From Argyresthia goedartella (taxonomy: Eukaryota; Arthropoda; Insecta; Lepidoptera; Argyresthiidae), in the NCBI GenBank assembly GCA_949825045.1, contig OX463814.1, positions 38,040,383 to 38,104,382 on the forward strand: a stretch of DNA of 64,000 nucleotides, read 5' to 3'. Under the pieces are notes generated by a model that worked only from the letters and a program-made list of their open reading frames with translations, searched no databases and was not told the origin of the DNA. Positions 10,800-22,242 of the stretch are shown piece after piece; position 1 is the first letter of the stretch; the number at the start of each line of letters is the position of its first letter. The position numbers and the translations under genes were made by a program.

Positions 10800-11682
10800 T
10801 ACACAAAATATAAAAGTTTAAAATTTAATATAATAATTTTTATACAATAATTTAGTAATAGGGTTTTATGACTGTTATTTTGTAGTTCTTTTAAATATGC
10901 GTCTTTTGACATCCTAAACATTCACGTAGCTCTAAAACTCACCAACACCATGGCGAATTCGGCGCGATCGGGAGTTCATAATTCATATTTTTTTATTGCA
11001 CACATATAATTCAAATAACAAGACATAAATCAAAACAGTGTACAAGGACGAGCTTATCTCAAACAAGAGAACTCTTCCAGCAAGCCAAGTTAAGATGATA
11101 AAGGTTGAGTTCTTAACACGGACCCTAATAATAATATTTCGTTTGTCATGCTTCAATGAAAAGGAAAAAAATATTGAAAGCAAAAAAGTATTTATTCGTT
11201 CAATATGAACTGTCCTTGTAAGTTAAACACTGTCATTAATTGGCGTTATAATTTCAAAATGGTGCGATGGGAGCAGAAATTAGGCCAGGAGTTGCGAAAT
11301 CCTCTTCCATATCAGTAGACAAATCCGATTTAGAATCACTGCTGTCTGAGGCTGCTTGTTGGTATTTTAAACTCATTCATCCGTAATTTCATCGAGGGAT
11401 ACCCGGTTTCACACGACGATGCACGTATTTCAGGAAACAGCGTGTGTGGGCGGGGCGGGGTAGCGGGGGACAGAGAGTGACAAAGCGCATGCATGCGCGC
11501 GTGATAGAATAGCGCCACCGCGTTACTATGATGACGCGAATAAGTAGTTGTTGCTGTCAATCAACGAAAAGTAAACCTTAATGTACAAGAAAAACGATTA
11601 ATTTTGTATAGCAGACTGAATCAATGAACTAGCGGTTCGCAACCAATTAGCTACTTAAACGAATATCAACTAAAAGTAGCCT
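10800..11682. other. Intergenic DNA, no gene seen
   Basis: AT-rich except for 11420-11540, which repeats the 'gcggggtagcgg...gacaaagcgcatgca' block of 8463-8560. Confidence 0.5.
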
Positions 11683-12403
11683 CCCAAGTAACACAAAGCT
11701 GCACTATATAATTCCACATATGGTCCACATCGGTTGTTTGAGCAATTTAAAAGCATTATTAATGTTCACTCGTAGTCCAATAGCTGCATAATAAATAACG
11801 TGACCCAATATAATGCATTATGCTCTACTGTGATTCTATTTGGCGCTACACAGACGCCACAGATTCACTGATATGCAGCGTTTAGTATTGTTGTACGCTA
11901 TCAGCTGCAAAACTGAATTTGTGTGGACACAAATAGTGCAGTTTTCTGAATAAGGGTTCACGTGTGGACACAAATACTGCACTTTTCTGAATTATGGTCC
12001 ACAGGTGGACTTTTAAAACACTTGCATCTTAAGAGAGAACATGTGAACCTTTGTATTGCAAGCAATCACGATGTGAAGCTTATTAACAAAGATATAATGC
12101 TGTATGCTGCTTAAGCGTACACTTTTACGCCATTAGACAGCTGATACAGTATACTCGTATATCAGCATTACTAAAGGCCACAATCGTACCACGTGTGAAC
12201 TTTTAAGCAGTGACTTAACAGCGCACTGCTATTAATCTGTACACTCGTGCCCGTCAATTCAGACCTGGGCTGAATTATAGTACTTATGTGGGCATTTAGT
12301 CAGCTAGTTGAATTTTAATTGACCACGAATTAAATATTCTAAGACGCCGTGGCCTGCATTGATTATTTAGTGAGCTTATTTTAGTATTTTTATTTTAAAA
12401 AAA

Positions 12404-12823
12404 ATGTGGAAAGCCAAAGCAAAATCTGGTGGAATACGCCGTAAAATTAATGCAGAGTACTTAAAAATTATAGGAAAAAAAACGTCATTATCAGGAAGTG
12501 GTTCGAGCATTGGTGTAAGTCAAGCGTCAACAAGTGCGCAACCAACAGTGGATGAGGAGGGTTCCGTAACCGAAAGCATGTTTGATGAGGAACGTGCTCA
12601 AACGTCATTATCAGGAAGTGGTTCGAGCATTGGTGTAAGTCAAGCGTCAACAAGTGCGCAACCAACAGTGGATGAGGAGGGTTCCGTAACCGAAAGCATG
12701 TTTGATGATGAACTTTTTTTTAAGATCATAGACTTAGCGATCTTATTTTTTCGAACTATTAATTACGATCTGAGCCTCAATCACGAACGATTTCGATATC
12801 ATCAAACGTTTTCGAGAAAGTAG
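12404..12823 (+). CDS. Uncharacterised 139-aa ORF with a 40-aa tandem repeat, inside a TIR transposon
   Basis: The ORF starts with a basic segment 'MWKAKAKSGGIRRKINAEYL', followed by two near-identical 40-residue repeats rich in Ser, Thr, Gly and acidic residues (each starting 'TSLSGSGSSIGVSQAST'). The C-terminus is unrelated and hydrophobic-aromatic. I do not recognise the family. Its position inside a TIR element suggests the N-terminal exon of a degraded transposon protein rather than a host gene. The second repeat differs from the first mainly at its last residues (E to D). Confidence 0.45.
   Translation: MWKAKAKSGGIRRKINAEYLKIIGKKTSLSGSGSSIGVSQASTSAQPTVDEEGSVTESMFDEERAQTSLSGSGSSIGVSQASTSAQPTVDEEGSVTESMFDDELFFKIIDLAILFFRTINYDLSLNHERFRYHQTFSRK
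12481..12714 (+). repeat. 120-bp in-frame tandem duplication
   Basis: 12481-12600 and 12601-12714 are virtually identical with a 120-bp period, so the ORF gains exactly 40 codons. The near identity implies a recent duplication. Confidence 0.95.
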
Positions 12824-14408
12824 GAAATTATATTTTGTCATAAAGAATAAGAATCACTGACATTTGACTTTTCGATAGTTTCCTATCGACTTTATTGTTA
12901 TTGTAATTGTAATTTCTTTATTGTACTCACATGACAGTAAAAATAGCTTTAGATAGAAAACACGTGTACAAAGGCGAGCTTATCTCTAATAAGAGATTTA
13001 TTCCAGCAAACCATGTTTTTTCGTGATCGGGCTACTGATAATTTGTTCTATGACAGATATTACCAATACAAACTACATTTCCCCAACGTAATTTTCTCCA
13101 AACATTTTTTTACATAACAAAAATATATCTGTGGGGCACAGTGGAACTTATATTAAGTTAATAGACCAAGGGATCTTAATTTTTAAAAGTCGGAATTTCA
13201 ACCTGGTAATTTGATCTAGTCTAGGACAGATATATATGAAGTATATTAAGTTTTTTTTTAAATGGCCTAATTTGGCAGCGGTTTGACGCGATCACATGAA
13301 AGTACGTTAGCCAAGCATCATACAAACGAAACACTACCTCAATATATACATATATAAATTGGTTAGTTACAGAAGACACGCGTTGTAGTAAAAACTAAAA
13401 ATAGGAATGCCATGCATGGTTTTAGCGTAGTTACAAAGGACCCCTAACAACTCGAATCCTTATCGGATTATCTGGAATACTGGCGTAGATGTGAAACTTT
13501 ACTGCCCTACATAGCGATCCGTGGCTGCTTTATTTACCACAAGTGCTTCCCTATGCAACTTAATGCTTCATTAGAAGCCACGGGTGGACATATTTAGAGC
13601 ACTTAGCATTAAATTAAAGTTTAAACTGACCACTCGTTTATCCGCCATTATAAAAGTACTTGAAGCGTATTATTGTAAATGTTTAGCTTTTATCCTTATT
13701 GGTTTGTTTTAGAAAACATCGGGTTGGCGTAAATAATAAATAAAAAAAAAACAACAGTTTACAACTTAAAATTATCATGTAAAAAATATATTTACTTGTA
13801 ATTGCATGTTTTATTTCACTTTTTTTCACGTATTTGTGGATATTATGAGGGCCCGTGAAAATTTTGACCCAAATATGTATGATATTTCACAATAAAGTTA
13901 CATTCCCGATAAAATGTTACACATCATAGCAGTAACTCAAAGTATTACTTACCTTAGAACTTATTATTTATCCTCAAAATGGCAACCGAAATGTAATCTT
14001 TTCTTTGTATCACGGAGTAACACTTCACCCTACTACAAATATTGTAAGGTATGCAAAAACATACCACAAATCAGTCCACAATTTCCCTGATAAGTTACTT
14101 TTAGCTTCTGTAAAGTATATTTGATGTCCACACTTATCCTTAGAGCTGCAAATCAACTATTATAAGTACCACGTGGCTTGTTAGGCAGTCAATATGCAGC
14201 CCTTGTAGGACCTGTTACCTTTAATAATGCTAATAAAATGCTATTAAAATGCAATTGTGCAGCTATGTGCTGCCAAATTTGTGCCCAAATCAGAGTTATA
14301 TCAGCTGCATATTAGGATATAAAGCTGATATGCAGCTACTTTCGGCAGCTAATGAGTCCAATGTGTACTGTTAAAATGCTGTTAGGCAGAACCTTTGTAT
14401 TACTTGGG

Positions 14409-15209
14409 CTGTATCGTCCGAGGAAAACGCTCAATTTTGTATGGCAATGAGAATTAATGATCTAGCGGTTTCATTCGAATTTGAAAACCAGTTATTGATT
14501 TTTTCGGATTTGAATCTTAATATTAGCAGTATCAAACCATTCGAATATTTGAATCATTCACAATCGCCCATCGTTACCCTAGGCCATGGCCGCCGTGTGA
14601 ATGAATGTTTTACTTCGAACTTGTTTATTTATGCTGCACTTGTTTTCATTATTTTTGAAATTTACCGACCTTAAGGAAGCGATACCGATGAAAATAATCC
14701 CTTGCTTGGCTTAATAATATTTGTGTTTTCATAATAAATTATGTACTTCTGGATGTAGGCTTTATAGATATGGTTTTGTTAACCTGAGGTAAAGAAGACC
14801 GCGCGAGCCCTTATAACCATTAAATAACCGACACTTTTTGTTTTCTCCTGGCTTACCAAAGCCATTTCAGAGTTCTAAAACCAACCTACCTATTTAGTAT
14901 ATAAAGTAGAATAGATCCCTCCAAACCCCTCCTCACCTAAGACCCCCCCCCCCCCCGCCCCCACCCCTACAAACATTGTTGCTGTGGTTGGTCAAAACCA
15001 TCAAATAAATGACTAAAACCTCCCCTTTTCGCCTCACAACGCATGGTGTAGCTAATTAATAATGGCAACAAATATAATGATCACCAAAATATTTTTTTCC
15101 TACCCAAAATGGATAAATGAACACCAAAAGTTGCAAAAAATATCAGGGCAAAATACTGCGGTAGCTTAGGTGAAGGGTAAAGTGTTACAATAGAAAGACG
15201 AAGAAGGGT
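14409..15209. other. Intergenic DNA with a poly-C tract
   Basis: No gene. A 14-base C run followed by further C clusters lies at 14943-14965. The section 15060-15160 shares words ('gatcaccaaa', 'aaaatggataaatg') in inverted orientation with 18205-18300 across LINE A. Confidence 0.55.
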
Positions 15210-17900
15210 GTCAGTTGTTACAATAGAAAGACTGCTGATAGAGGTGGTTCTTTAATCTTAGTGAAAAATAATATTAAGGTGAAACAACGGAAAGATATTC
15301 TTGCACTTACTGTTGAAAGACAAATAGAGGTATCCTGTGTTGAGTTAGATAGCCATATTATTGTTTGTGTCTACAGACCACCGAGGGATGAAAAAGGCCA
15401 TGGCAATTTCGAAATATTTGAGAAAATTATGGAGGAAGCCCTCATTAAACTTTGTAATAACAGAAAAAAGTTAATTATTTGTGGCGATCTTAATGTAGAT
15501 CTGCTTGTAGATACAACACTGAAGCGACGATTAATAACTCTGTTCAAATCATTTAATTTATGTCATGTATTTCTAGAGCCGACTAGAATTACACTTACCA
15601 GCCAAACTTGCTTAGATAACGTTTTTTGTGACTGTGCATTCACAAGTAAAAGTGTAATTAACTGCTTACCCTCCGATCACAGTGGTCAAACAGTTTCATT
15701 CCCAATAACTATTAAGGATAAGACTGGTCTATCATTTTATAGGCCTATTACATCCCATAGACTAGAGACATATACGAAAAACTTAGATATAAATTTGCCA
15801 GTACCGGATTTTAATGAACAGAACCCAAACAAAATCTACTCAGACTTCTTCAACATTATTCAGACAGAATTCAATAAAGTTTTCAAATTAAAGAAAGTCA
15901 GTGACTACAACGGTAAATCTAAATTTAATGACTGGGCAACGTTTGGAATTCGTAAAAGTAGAGTTATCTTGTATGACCTTTATGATCAAAAAACCTATAA
16001 CTTTGATCGAAAATTTCATGACTATGTTAAAAAATATTCCAAAACTTTCAAGTTGGTTTGTAGAACTGCAAAAACTTTACACATTAATAGAAAAATTCAA
16101 AATTCAAATAATAGAATGAAAACAGTTTGGCAAATAATAAACCGCGAAACTGGCAAAGTTATACCAAGGGACAGTGATTTCTGCCTAAAGATAGGTGATG
16201 ATGTTGTTAAATCTAACGCTGATGTTGCTCGAGCTTTTGAAACATTCTTCACCAATGTACCCGTACTCACAACGGACCGTCTAAATTCATCTCCATTTGA
16301 AGCAGAGACTTTATTAAAAAATAACACTAGCGTCAGTAATGTATATTTAAAATTTCATCATGTATATCCCCAGGACATTGTCAAAACGTTTAAATTACTT
16401 AACTTAAAAAATACGGAAGACTTGTGGGGTATATCAGTCAAAGTCATTGGTTCAGTAATTCTAGTTATAGCCCCACACTTAGCTTATATATTCAATAAAT
16501 GTGTTGACGATGGGGCTTTTCCAGACCTCATGAAACACAGTAAACTTATACCGCTGTTCAAATCGGGAGATAAGGGCGATCCTTCAAATTTCAGACCAAT
16601 ATCTGTTCTTCCAACACTAAGTAAAATATTTGAAAAGATTATACTCAATCAAATGCTCTCACACTTCAACCGTACAAAACAACTCCACGCTAAACAATAT
16701 GGTTTCACTAGGGGTAAATCGACTACGGATGCAGGTATTACCCTTGTATCTCATATTTATTCTGCATGGGAGGCCGCACAGGATGCTATCGGAGTTTTTT
16801 GCGACCTGTCGAAGGCGTTTGATTGTGTTGATCATAATACGCTATTAATTAAATTAAATCATTACGGAGTTAGAAATAAAGCGTTGGATCTACTAAGATC
16901 ATACCTAAGCAATAGAATTCAAAAGGCAGAAGTTAACGGCGTAAAATCTGATGGATCGAGTGTTAAAATTGGCGTTCCACAAGGTTCCATATTAGGCCCT
17001 TTCTTATTCCTGGTATATATTAATGATCTGCCTTTCATGGTGGAGAAATTAACTGACATAGTGTTGTTTGCTGATGATACTTCACTGGTCTTCAAAATTG
17101 AAAGACAAAAAGGAGAATTTGATGATGTTAATGGTGTATTGTCTTTAACCTTGAATTGGTTCACAGTTAATAATTTATTGTTAAACGCTGGTAAAACCAA
17201 GTGTATCAAATTCTCACTTCCAAATGTCAGGCAAGTTGAGACCAGTTTAGTGCTAGACAACAACACGTTAGAATTAGTAAATGATACGAAGTTTCTTGGA
17301 ATAACCATTGATAGCAAATTGCAGTGGGGACCCCACATAGATAAATTGGCTGGTTAATTAAGTTCTGCGGCTTACGCTGTTAGGAACATCAGACAAAGCA
17401 CGGATGTGGCTACATCTAGGCTAGTATATTTTAGTTACTTTCATAGTGTGATGTCCTATGGTATCTTGTTGTGGGGGAAAGCAGCGGATATTCAAACAAT
17501 TTTTATTTTACAGAAAAGAGCTATTCGAGCAATTTATAATTTAAAACGAACAGACTCCTTATGAGAGCTTTTTAAAGAAATTGACATACTAACAGTAGCT
17601 AGTCAATTTATTTTCGAAAATATAATGTATGTACGCAAGAACCTTACAACATTTTCCAAACTTAGCGATAGCTGTAATGTTAACCTAAGAAATAATCACA
17701 GACTATGTGCGCCCCGTTTTAGTCTCGCGAAGGTTAGCAATTCTTTCAAGGGTCAGTGCATTCTCTACTACAATAAGATAACTCTGGAGATTTTGAAATT
17801 GCCACTTGAGCAATTTAAAAAGCATGTTAAAGCGACTTTGTCGAAAAAGGGATATTACAATGTTCAAGATTACTTAAATGACAGGACTGTATGGGGTTAA
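15210..17900 (+). pseudogene. LINE A ORF2: endonuclease and reverse transcriptase, two nonsense mutations
   Basis: The frame opens within the endonuclease. 'CGDLNVDLL' (about 15482-15508) and 'SDHSGQTVSF' (about 15675) are endonuclease motifs. The RT follows, with 'LFKSGDKGDPSNFRPIS', 'FCDLSKAFDCVDH', 'GVPQGSILGP' and the catalytic 'LFADDTS' near 17068. Compared with copy B, a Lys codon has become TAA at 17355 and an Arg codon TGA at 17561; otherwise the frame continues to a stop at 17898. The true start is missing through 5' truncation; an apparent GTG start at 15261 is not meaningful. Such an enzyme would nick chromosomal DNA and reverse-transcribe LINE RNA. Confidence 0.9.
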
Positions 17901-18033
17901 TCTGGCTCAACACAGACCTTGCTGTTAATAATTTTGTAATTATTTATTCCTGCTTATTAATCATAACAATTATTTTTTTCATATTTGTATTAGTTAAGCA
18001 CAACCTATTTTTAAAAGAGATCTAAAAATAAAT

Positions 18034-18067
18034 CTGTGGGAGTTTCTACGCCCTTCTTCTCCCACAG
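18034..18067 (+). other. Stem-loop in LINE 3' UTR
   Basis: ctgtgggag pairs with ctcccacag around a 16-nt loop. The same stem-loop occurs in copy F, and in weakened form in copies B and E. In UnaL2-type LINEs a 3' stem-loop is the RT recognition site, so that role is inferred here. Confidence 0.6.
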
Positions 18068-18146
18068 TGGTCCAATGTAGAGAAGAGGCAAAAAATGACG
18101 TTTGCTAAGTATATGTAAATATCTACAGTAATAAAGTACTTTGACT

Positions 18147-18565
18147 ATAAAGGGGGTGAGCGAAGCGAAGCCCCCTTTATCCTTCATGTTAGGTTGAACA
18201 TGGAAGAACAACAAAAAATACTTAATACACAAAACATAAAAAGAAGTTTGGTGATCATTTATCCAAACACATTTTGGTGGACATTTATCCATTTTGGCAG
18301 TCATTTCGAATTATTGGTAGTAAAATAGGTGCGTTTTTGGTAATCGTTTAAACATAAGCCATTAATAATTTGCGATTTCACCTCTTGAATACAACCTGGC
18401 GTTAGCTAACGCCACTTTTCCGTTACAGGTTTTAAATTTTATTACCATGGCATAAGGTTCCAAATCGCGACCCGTCCCAACTTGCTTCGGTTTTTATTTT
18501 TTTATTTTTTTTTATTTTTATTTCCTGGGTCGTGTCGTGTTATGAAAACCAAATAAATAATCATT
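18147..18565. other. Intergenic DNA between LINEs
   Basis: It starts with a short inverted repeat, ataaaggggg/ccccctttat (18144-18179 region), and includes a T-rich stretch near 18495-18520. No gene. Confidence 0.5.
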
Positions 18566-19357
18566 TCGGATTGTGGGGTGAGACAGGGTGGCTTGACGTC
18601 TCCTAAACTCTTCAACTTGTACATGAATCAGCTGATCGAGGAGCTCAGCAGCACTAGGGTGGGCTGTCATATAGACGGGAAATGTATTAATTATATAAGT
18701 TATGCTGACGACATGGTGCTGCTGAGTCCCTCGATCGGGGCATTGCGTAAGCTGTTGCTTATTTGTGAATCGTATGCTGACGCTCATGGGCTCAGACACA
18801 ATGTGAAGAAAAGTGAATTTATGTTATTCAAGTCGGGCACAAAAACATACTTGAATGTACCGCCAGTCACATTATATGGTACTCCCTTGAATAAAGTAGA
18901 TAAGTTTAAATATCTGGGCCACTGGGTCTCTGAGGATCTTAAAGATAACCTCGATATGGAGAGGGAACGCAGAGCGCTGGCTGTTCGTTGCAACATGTTG
19001 GCCCGCAGGTTTGCACATTGCAGTGAAGAAGCTAAGCGGACGCTCTTCGGAGCATACTGCCAGTCCTTCTATACCTGCAGCCTGTGGGTCAACTACACGC
19101 AGAGGATATACAGCGCTCTGCGGGTCCAATACAACAACACGTACAGGGTGTTGATGGGGCTGCCGCGGCACTGTAGCGCCTCAGGCATGTTTGCGGAGGC
19201 AAGGATTGACGGACTCCACGCAATAATTAGAAAACGCTGCGCCTCGTTAAAGGCCCGCATCTGTGGTAGTCCCAACTCCATTCTGTGCACGTTTGCGGAC
19301 AGATGGGATTCACCGCTGCTGGGGCACTGGGAACGTCTGCACACCTGTCTGTCCTAG
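18566..19357 (+). pseudogene. Second LINE: C-terminal half of a reverse transcriptase, 5'-truncated
   Basis: The frame opens inside the RT palm at 'GVRQGGLTSPKLFNLYMN' (about 18567), so motifs A and B are missing. It keeps the catalytic 'ISYADDMVLL' and the thumb ('HNVKKSEFMLF', 'DKFKYLGHWV'). The C-terminal domain runs to a stop at 19355. The protein differs clearly from LINE A. The remaining 259 residues have no internal stop, but without the first half they cannot form an enzyme. I do not assign the clade. Confidence 0.85.
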
Positions 19358-19561
19358 CAGTGTGGAATCCCATTCCTTATTCTTAATTTTTCATTAATTC
19401 TAATTTGAATCTAATCTAATTTGAATCTAATCTAATTTAATTTAATTTATTAATTTATTAAATTTATTAATTTGTGTATATGACTTGTCTTTAATTTAAT
19501 TGTAATTTTAATTTTGTAATAAAAAAATTGAATTTAATTGAATTTAATTTCAGCTGACATA
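19358..19561 (+). repeat. AT-rich 3' UTR and tail of the second LINE
   Basis: The tail is built of irregular 'aatctaatt' and 'aatttaattt' units from 19389 to 19550, typical of a LINE 3' end with simple repeats. Confidence 0.6.
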
Positions 19562-20584
19562 CAGATGTCTCATTTAAATCGGTCAGTATGGGAAAGTCTG
19601 AAACTATAAGACATACGAAGATCTGCTCTTAGGAACCTTGTCATCGATTTTAATAAGAAGAAAAACTGCATTCATATTTTTGAAAAAAAAAACTTTCACT
19701 CAGCTAGGGAATCGAACGCGGTTGTTTTGAAAAAAAAAAACTTAGACTATTTCTATTAAGATATCGATTGTGAAGATTATACGCAGTAAATGGCTCTATG
19801 AAACATGATATCTAAAATGAATATAATGCATTGTTTTCACATACTTTAATTTATTTTATTAGGTGTTCGAAGTGACCACCGTTACAATATTCAACAAGTT
19901 CAGGCATGTAAAATTGTCTCTATGGTTATTTATACCTCTTTGCTGGTGTCGCAACTTATTACATACACCGCTTTACATATCACATGGCATTGGCATTGCA
20001 TTAAACCATTCCGGAAGTTTAGTTATTTGCGATAATATTATCTATTGATGACTGCAATTGCTTACTTCTATTAATCAAACACTAACAATCAATTGAAAAG
20101 CCCAATTAAAATAAGTACGTAGAAACAGAGACGTGATAAACCTCATTTGAAAATGGAACGTCTTGGTGTGACTGGCTGAATAGCAATAAAAAAAGTAAAA
20201 AGATATTAGAGTGTCAACGTTTTAGCGGGAACTTAAAATGTTGCTTAGGTATTTTTGTGTGTATCGCTGTGGTTGGGAGAATGCGTTTTACAAACACAGA
20301 ACAGCTGGAATTATTGGAAGCTTAATTTAAAAATAACAGAAATTGCTCCCGTGCACTACATTGGTACCATATTAAATATCCGACACGTATTTTACCTACT
20401 CGTAAGATATTCATTAAAATTGTTGACAATTTAAAGACCCATGGAAATTTTAAAAAGCCAAAAAAAAATTAAACAAAGAAAATGTGATGAAAATATAGAA
20501 ATTAACATTTTAACCTATTTTGAAGAAACACCAGATATCTCAATCCGTGATGCAAGTCGTGATATTCCTGAAATTTCAAGTCCG
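19562..20584 (+). repeat. Left inverted arm
   Basis: It pairs with 21229-22240. It includes the transposase ATG at 20441 and its first ~48 codons. Confidence 0.85.
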
Positions 20585-21228
20585 ACTATTCATAGAACCC
20601 TTAAGAAATACAAATACAAATGCTACAAGAATGGATATAGGGTGCAGGCCTTACATGCAGGGGATGATATTAGACGACTTGAATTTTGCAATTGGATAAA
20701 AGAAGTAATGGGTTTATACAGACACTTTTTAAAGTACGTAATATTTTCTGATGAAACGCAATTTTCCAACAACGGAATGTAAAATCGTAAAAATCATCAC
20801 TATTGGAGTCGAGAAAATCCCTTAACAATGCACGAAGGGCGCCGTCAAGTTAGATTCTCATTTAACTGCTGGGTCTACCTGCGGCCTACTTCATAATAAG
20901 GTACTCAAGTTTAAAATTTATAATGGAGATTTGGATAGATTCAAATACCTTGCAATCTTAGAAGATCTTTTAGAGGCCCTAGGAGAAATGTCGGTAGAAG
21001 AAAGACAACAACTTTATTTTCAACAGGACGGAGCACCGGCTCACAATAGTCACATAGCTAGAGACTTTTTAAATGAGAACTTTTCCCAAAAATGGAACGG
21101 CACGAACGGCCCTATCAAATGGCCCGCAAGGTCACGCGATTTAACGCCTCTTGACCATTTCTTGTGGGGTTACATTAAGGATGAAGTGTACAAAACAATC
21201 CATGACACCGTTGAAGACCTAAAAGCAG
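20441..21228 (+). pseudogene. DD41D mariner-family transposase, broken and C-terminally truncated
   Basis: The N-terminal helix-turn-helix region (residues 1-60) binds the element ends in relatives. The first catalytic Asp is in 'VIFSDETQF', the second in 'QQDGAPAHNS' and the third in 'TPLDHFLWG'. I count 41 residues between the second and third, which gives the DD41D signature. An in-frame TAA follows 'FSNNGM' at 20780, and the frame shifts near 20875-20895 before the second domain (20931 onward). At 21229 the coding sequence stops matching a transposase and runs into the inverted arm, so the natural C-terminus is lost. Confidence 0.85.
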
Positions 21229-22240
21229 CCGGACGTGAAATTTCAGGAATATCACGACTTGCATCACGGATTGAGATATCTGGTGTTTCTTCAAAATAGG
21301 TTAAAATGTTAATTTCCATATTTTCATCACATTTTCTTGTTTTTTTTTTTTGGCTTTTTAAAACTTCCATGGGTCTTTAAATTGTCAACAATTTTAATAA
21401 ATATCTTAAGAGTAGGTAAAATACGTGTCGGATATTTAATATGGTACCAATGTAGTGCACGGGAGCAATTTCTGTCATTTTTAAATTAAGCTTCCAGTAA
21501 TTCCAGCTGCTCAGTGTTTGTAAAACGCATTTTCCCAACCACAGCGATACACACAAAAATACCTAAGCAAAATTTTAAGTTCCCGCCAAAACGTTGACAC
21601 TCCAATGTATTTTTACTTTTTTATTGCTATTCAGCCAGTCACACCAAGACGTTCCATTTTCAAATGAGGTTTATCACGTCTCTGTTTCTACGTAGTTATT
21701 TTAATTGGGCTTTTCAATTGATTGTTAGTGTTTGATTAATAGAAGTAAGCAATTGCAGTCATCAATAGATAATATTATCGCAAATAACAAAACTTCCGGA
21801 ATGGTTTAAGCAATGCCAATGCCATATGATATGTAAAGCGGTGTATGTAACAAGTTGCGACACCAGCAAAGAGGTATAAACAACCATAGAGACAATTTTA
21901 CATGCATGAACTTGTTGAATATTGTAACGGTGGTCACTTCGAACAACTAATAAAATAAATTAGAGTATGTGAAAACAATGCATTTTATTCATTTTAGATA
22001 TCATGTTTCATAGAGCCATTTACTGTTTAAGACCTACACAATCGATATCTAAATAGCAATAGTCTAAGTTTTTTTTCAAAACAACCGGGTTCGATTCCCG
22101 AGCTGAGCGCAGGTTTTTTTTCAAAAGTATGAATGCAGTTTTTCTTCTTAAAATCGATGACATGGTTCCTAAGAACAGATCTTCGTATGTCTTATAGTTT
22201 AAGACTTTCCCATACTGAAGGATTTAAATGGGACAGCCTG
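21229..22240 (-). repeat. Right inverted arm carrying a mirrored transposase N-terminus
   Basis: On the minus strand 21370-21229 encodes 'MEVLKSQKKKTRKCDEN' and onwards, a near-copy of the transposase start at 20441. Within the arm, at 22084-22105, there is also a tRNA B-box-like word 'gggttcgattcccg'. Confidence 0.85.
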
Positions 22241-22242
22241 TA

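Larger units (their letters stand above)
11683..14408. mobile_element. TIR DNA transposon of unassigned superfamily, probably non-autonomous
   Basis: The left end CCCAAGTAACACAAAG and the reverse complement of the right end, CCCAAGTAATACAAAG, match at 15 of 16 positions. The subterminal DNA is full of repeated 'gtccac' and 'gtggacacaaat' words; 11920-11960 and 11963-12004 are near-copies. The interior has one ORF (12404-12823) and no recognisable transposase domain. No target duplication was found in the flanks, so the superfamily is open. Confidence 0.65.
15210..18146 (+). mobile_element. LINE copy A, CR1/L2-like non-LTR retrotransposon, 5'-truncated
   Basis: This copy holds part of the apurinic endonuclease, the full RT and the 3' UTR of one LINE family. 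It is the reference for copies B, E and F below. Homology to copy B starts at 15210. A 16-bp sequence (gttacaatagaaagac) is repeated just outside and inside the 5' end (15184 and 15217). The 3' UTR includes a stem-loop (18034-18067) and ends in 'tactttgac'. Confidence 0.9.
19562..22240. mobile_element. Mariner-like (DD41D) transposon with ~1-kb inverted arms
   Basis: TA dinucleotides flank the element (19560-19561 and 22241-22242). The ends read CAGatgtct and CAGgctgtc, then agree for about 1 kb: 19562-20584 is the imperfect reverse complement of 21229-22240. Autonomous relatives have a single transposase between much shorter ends. Here the arms extend into the transposase coding region, so its start is present twice, facing inward. 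The centre is about 640 bp. Confidence 0.9.

Noticed and set aside
12404..12823. Host gene with a repeat domain
   Set aside because: The ORF lies inside a TIR element and has no recognisable domain or splice partners; a transposon origin is simpler.
15261..17357. LINE A ORF as a complete protein starting at 15261
   Set aside because: That start is a GTG within the endonuclease. The frame is open farther upstream, and copy B shows that the real start is missing.
22084..22105. tRNA-like B-box words (also near 24560, 26488, 30605, 31895 and 63125) as tRNA genes
   Set aside because: None has a closed acceptor stem or a full cloverleaf. Their neighbours match SINE bodies, or the arm of the mariner-like element, so they are repeats.
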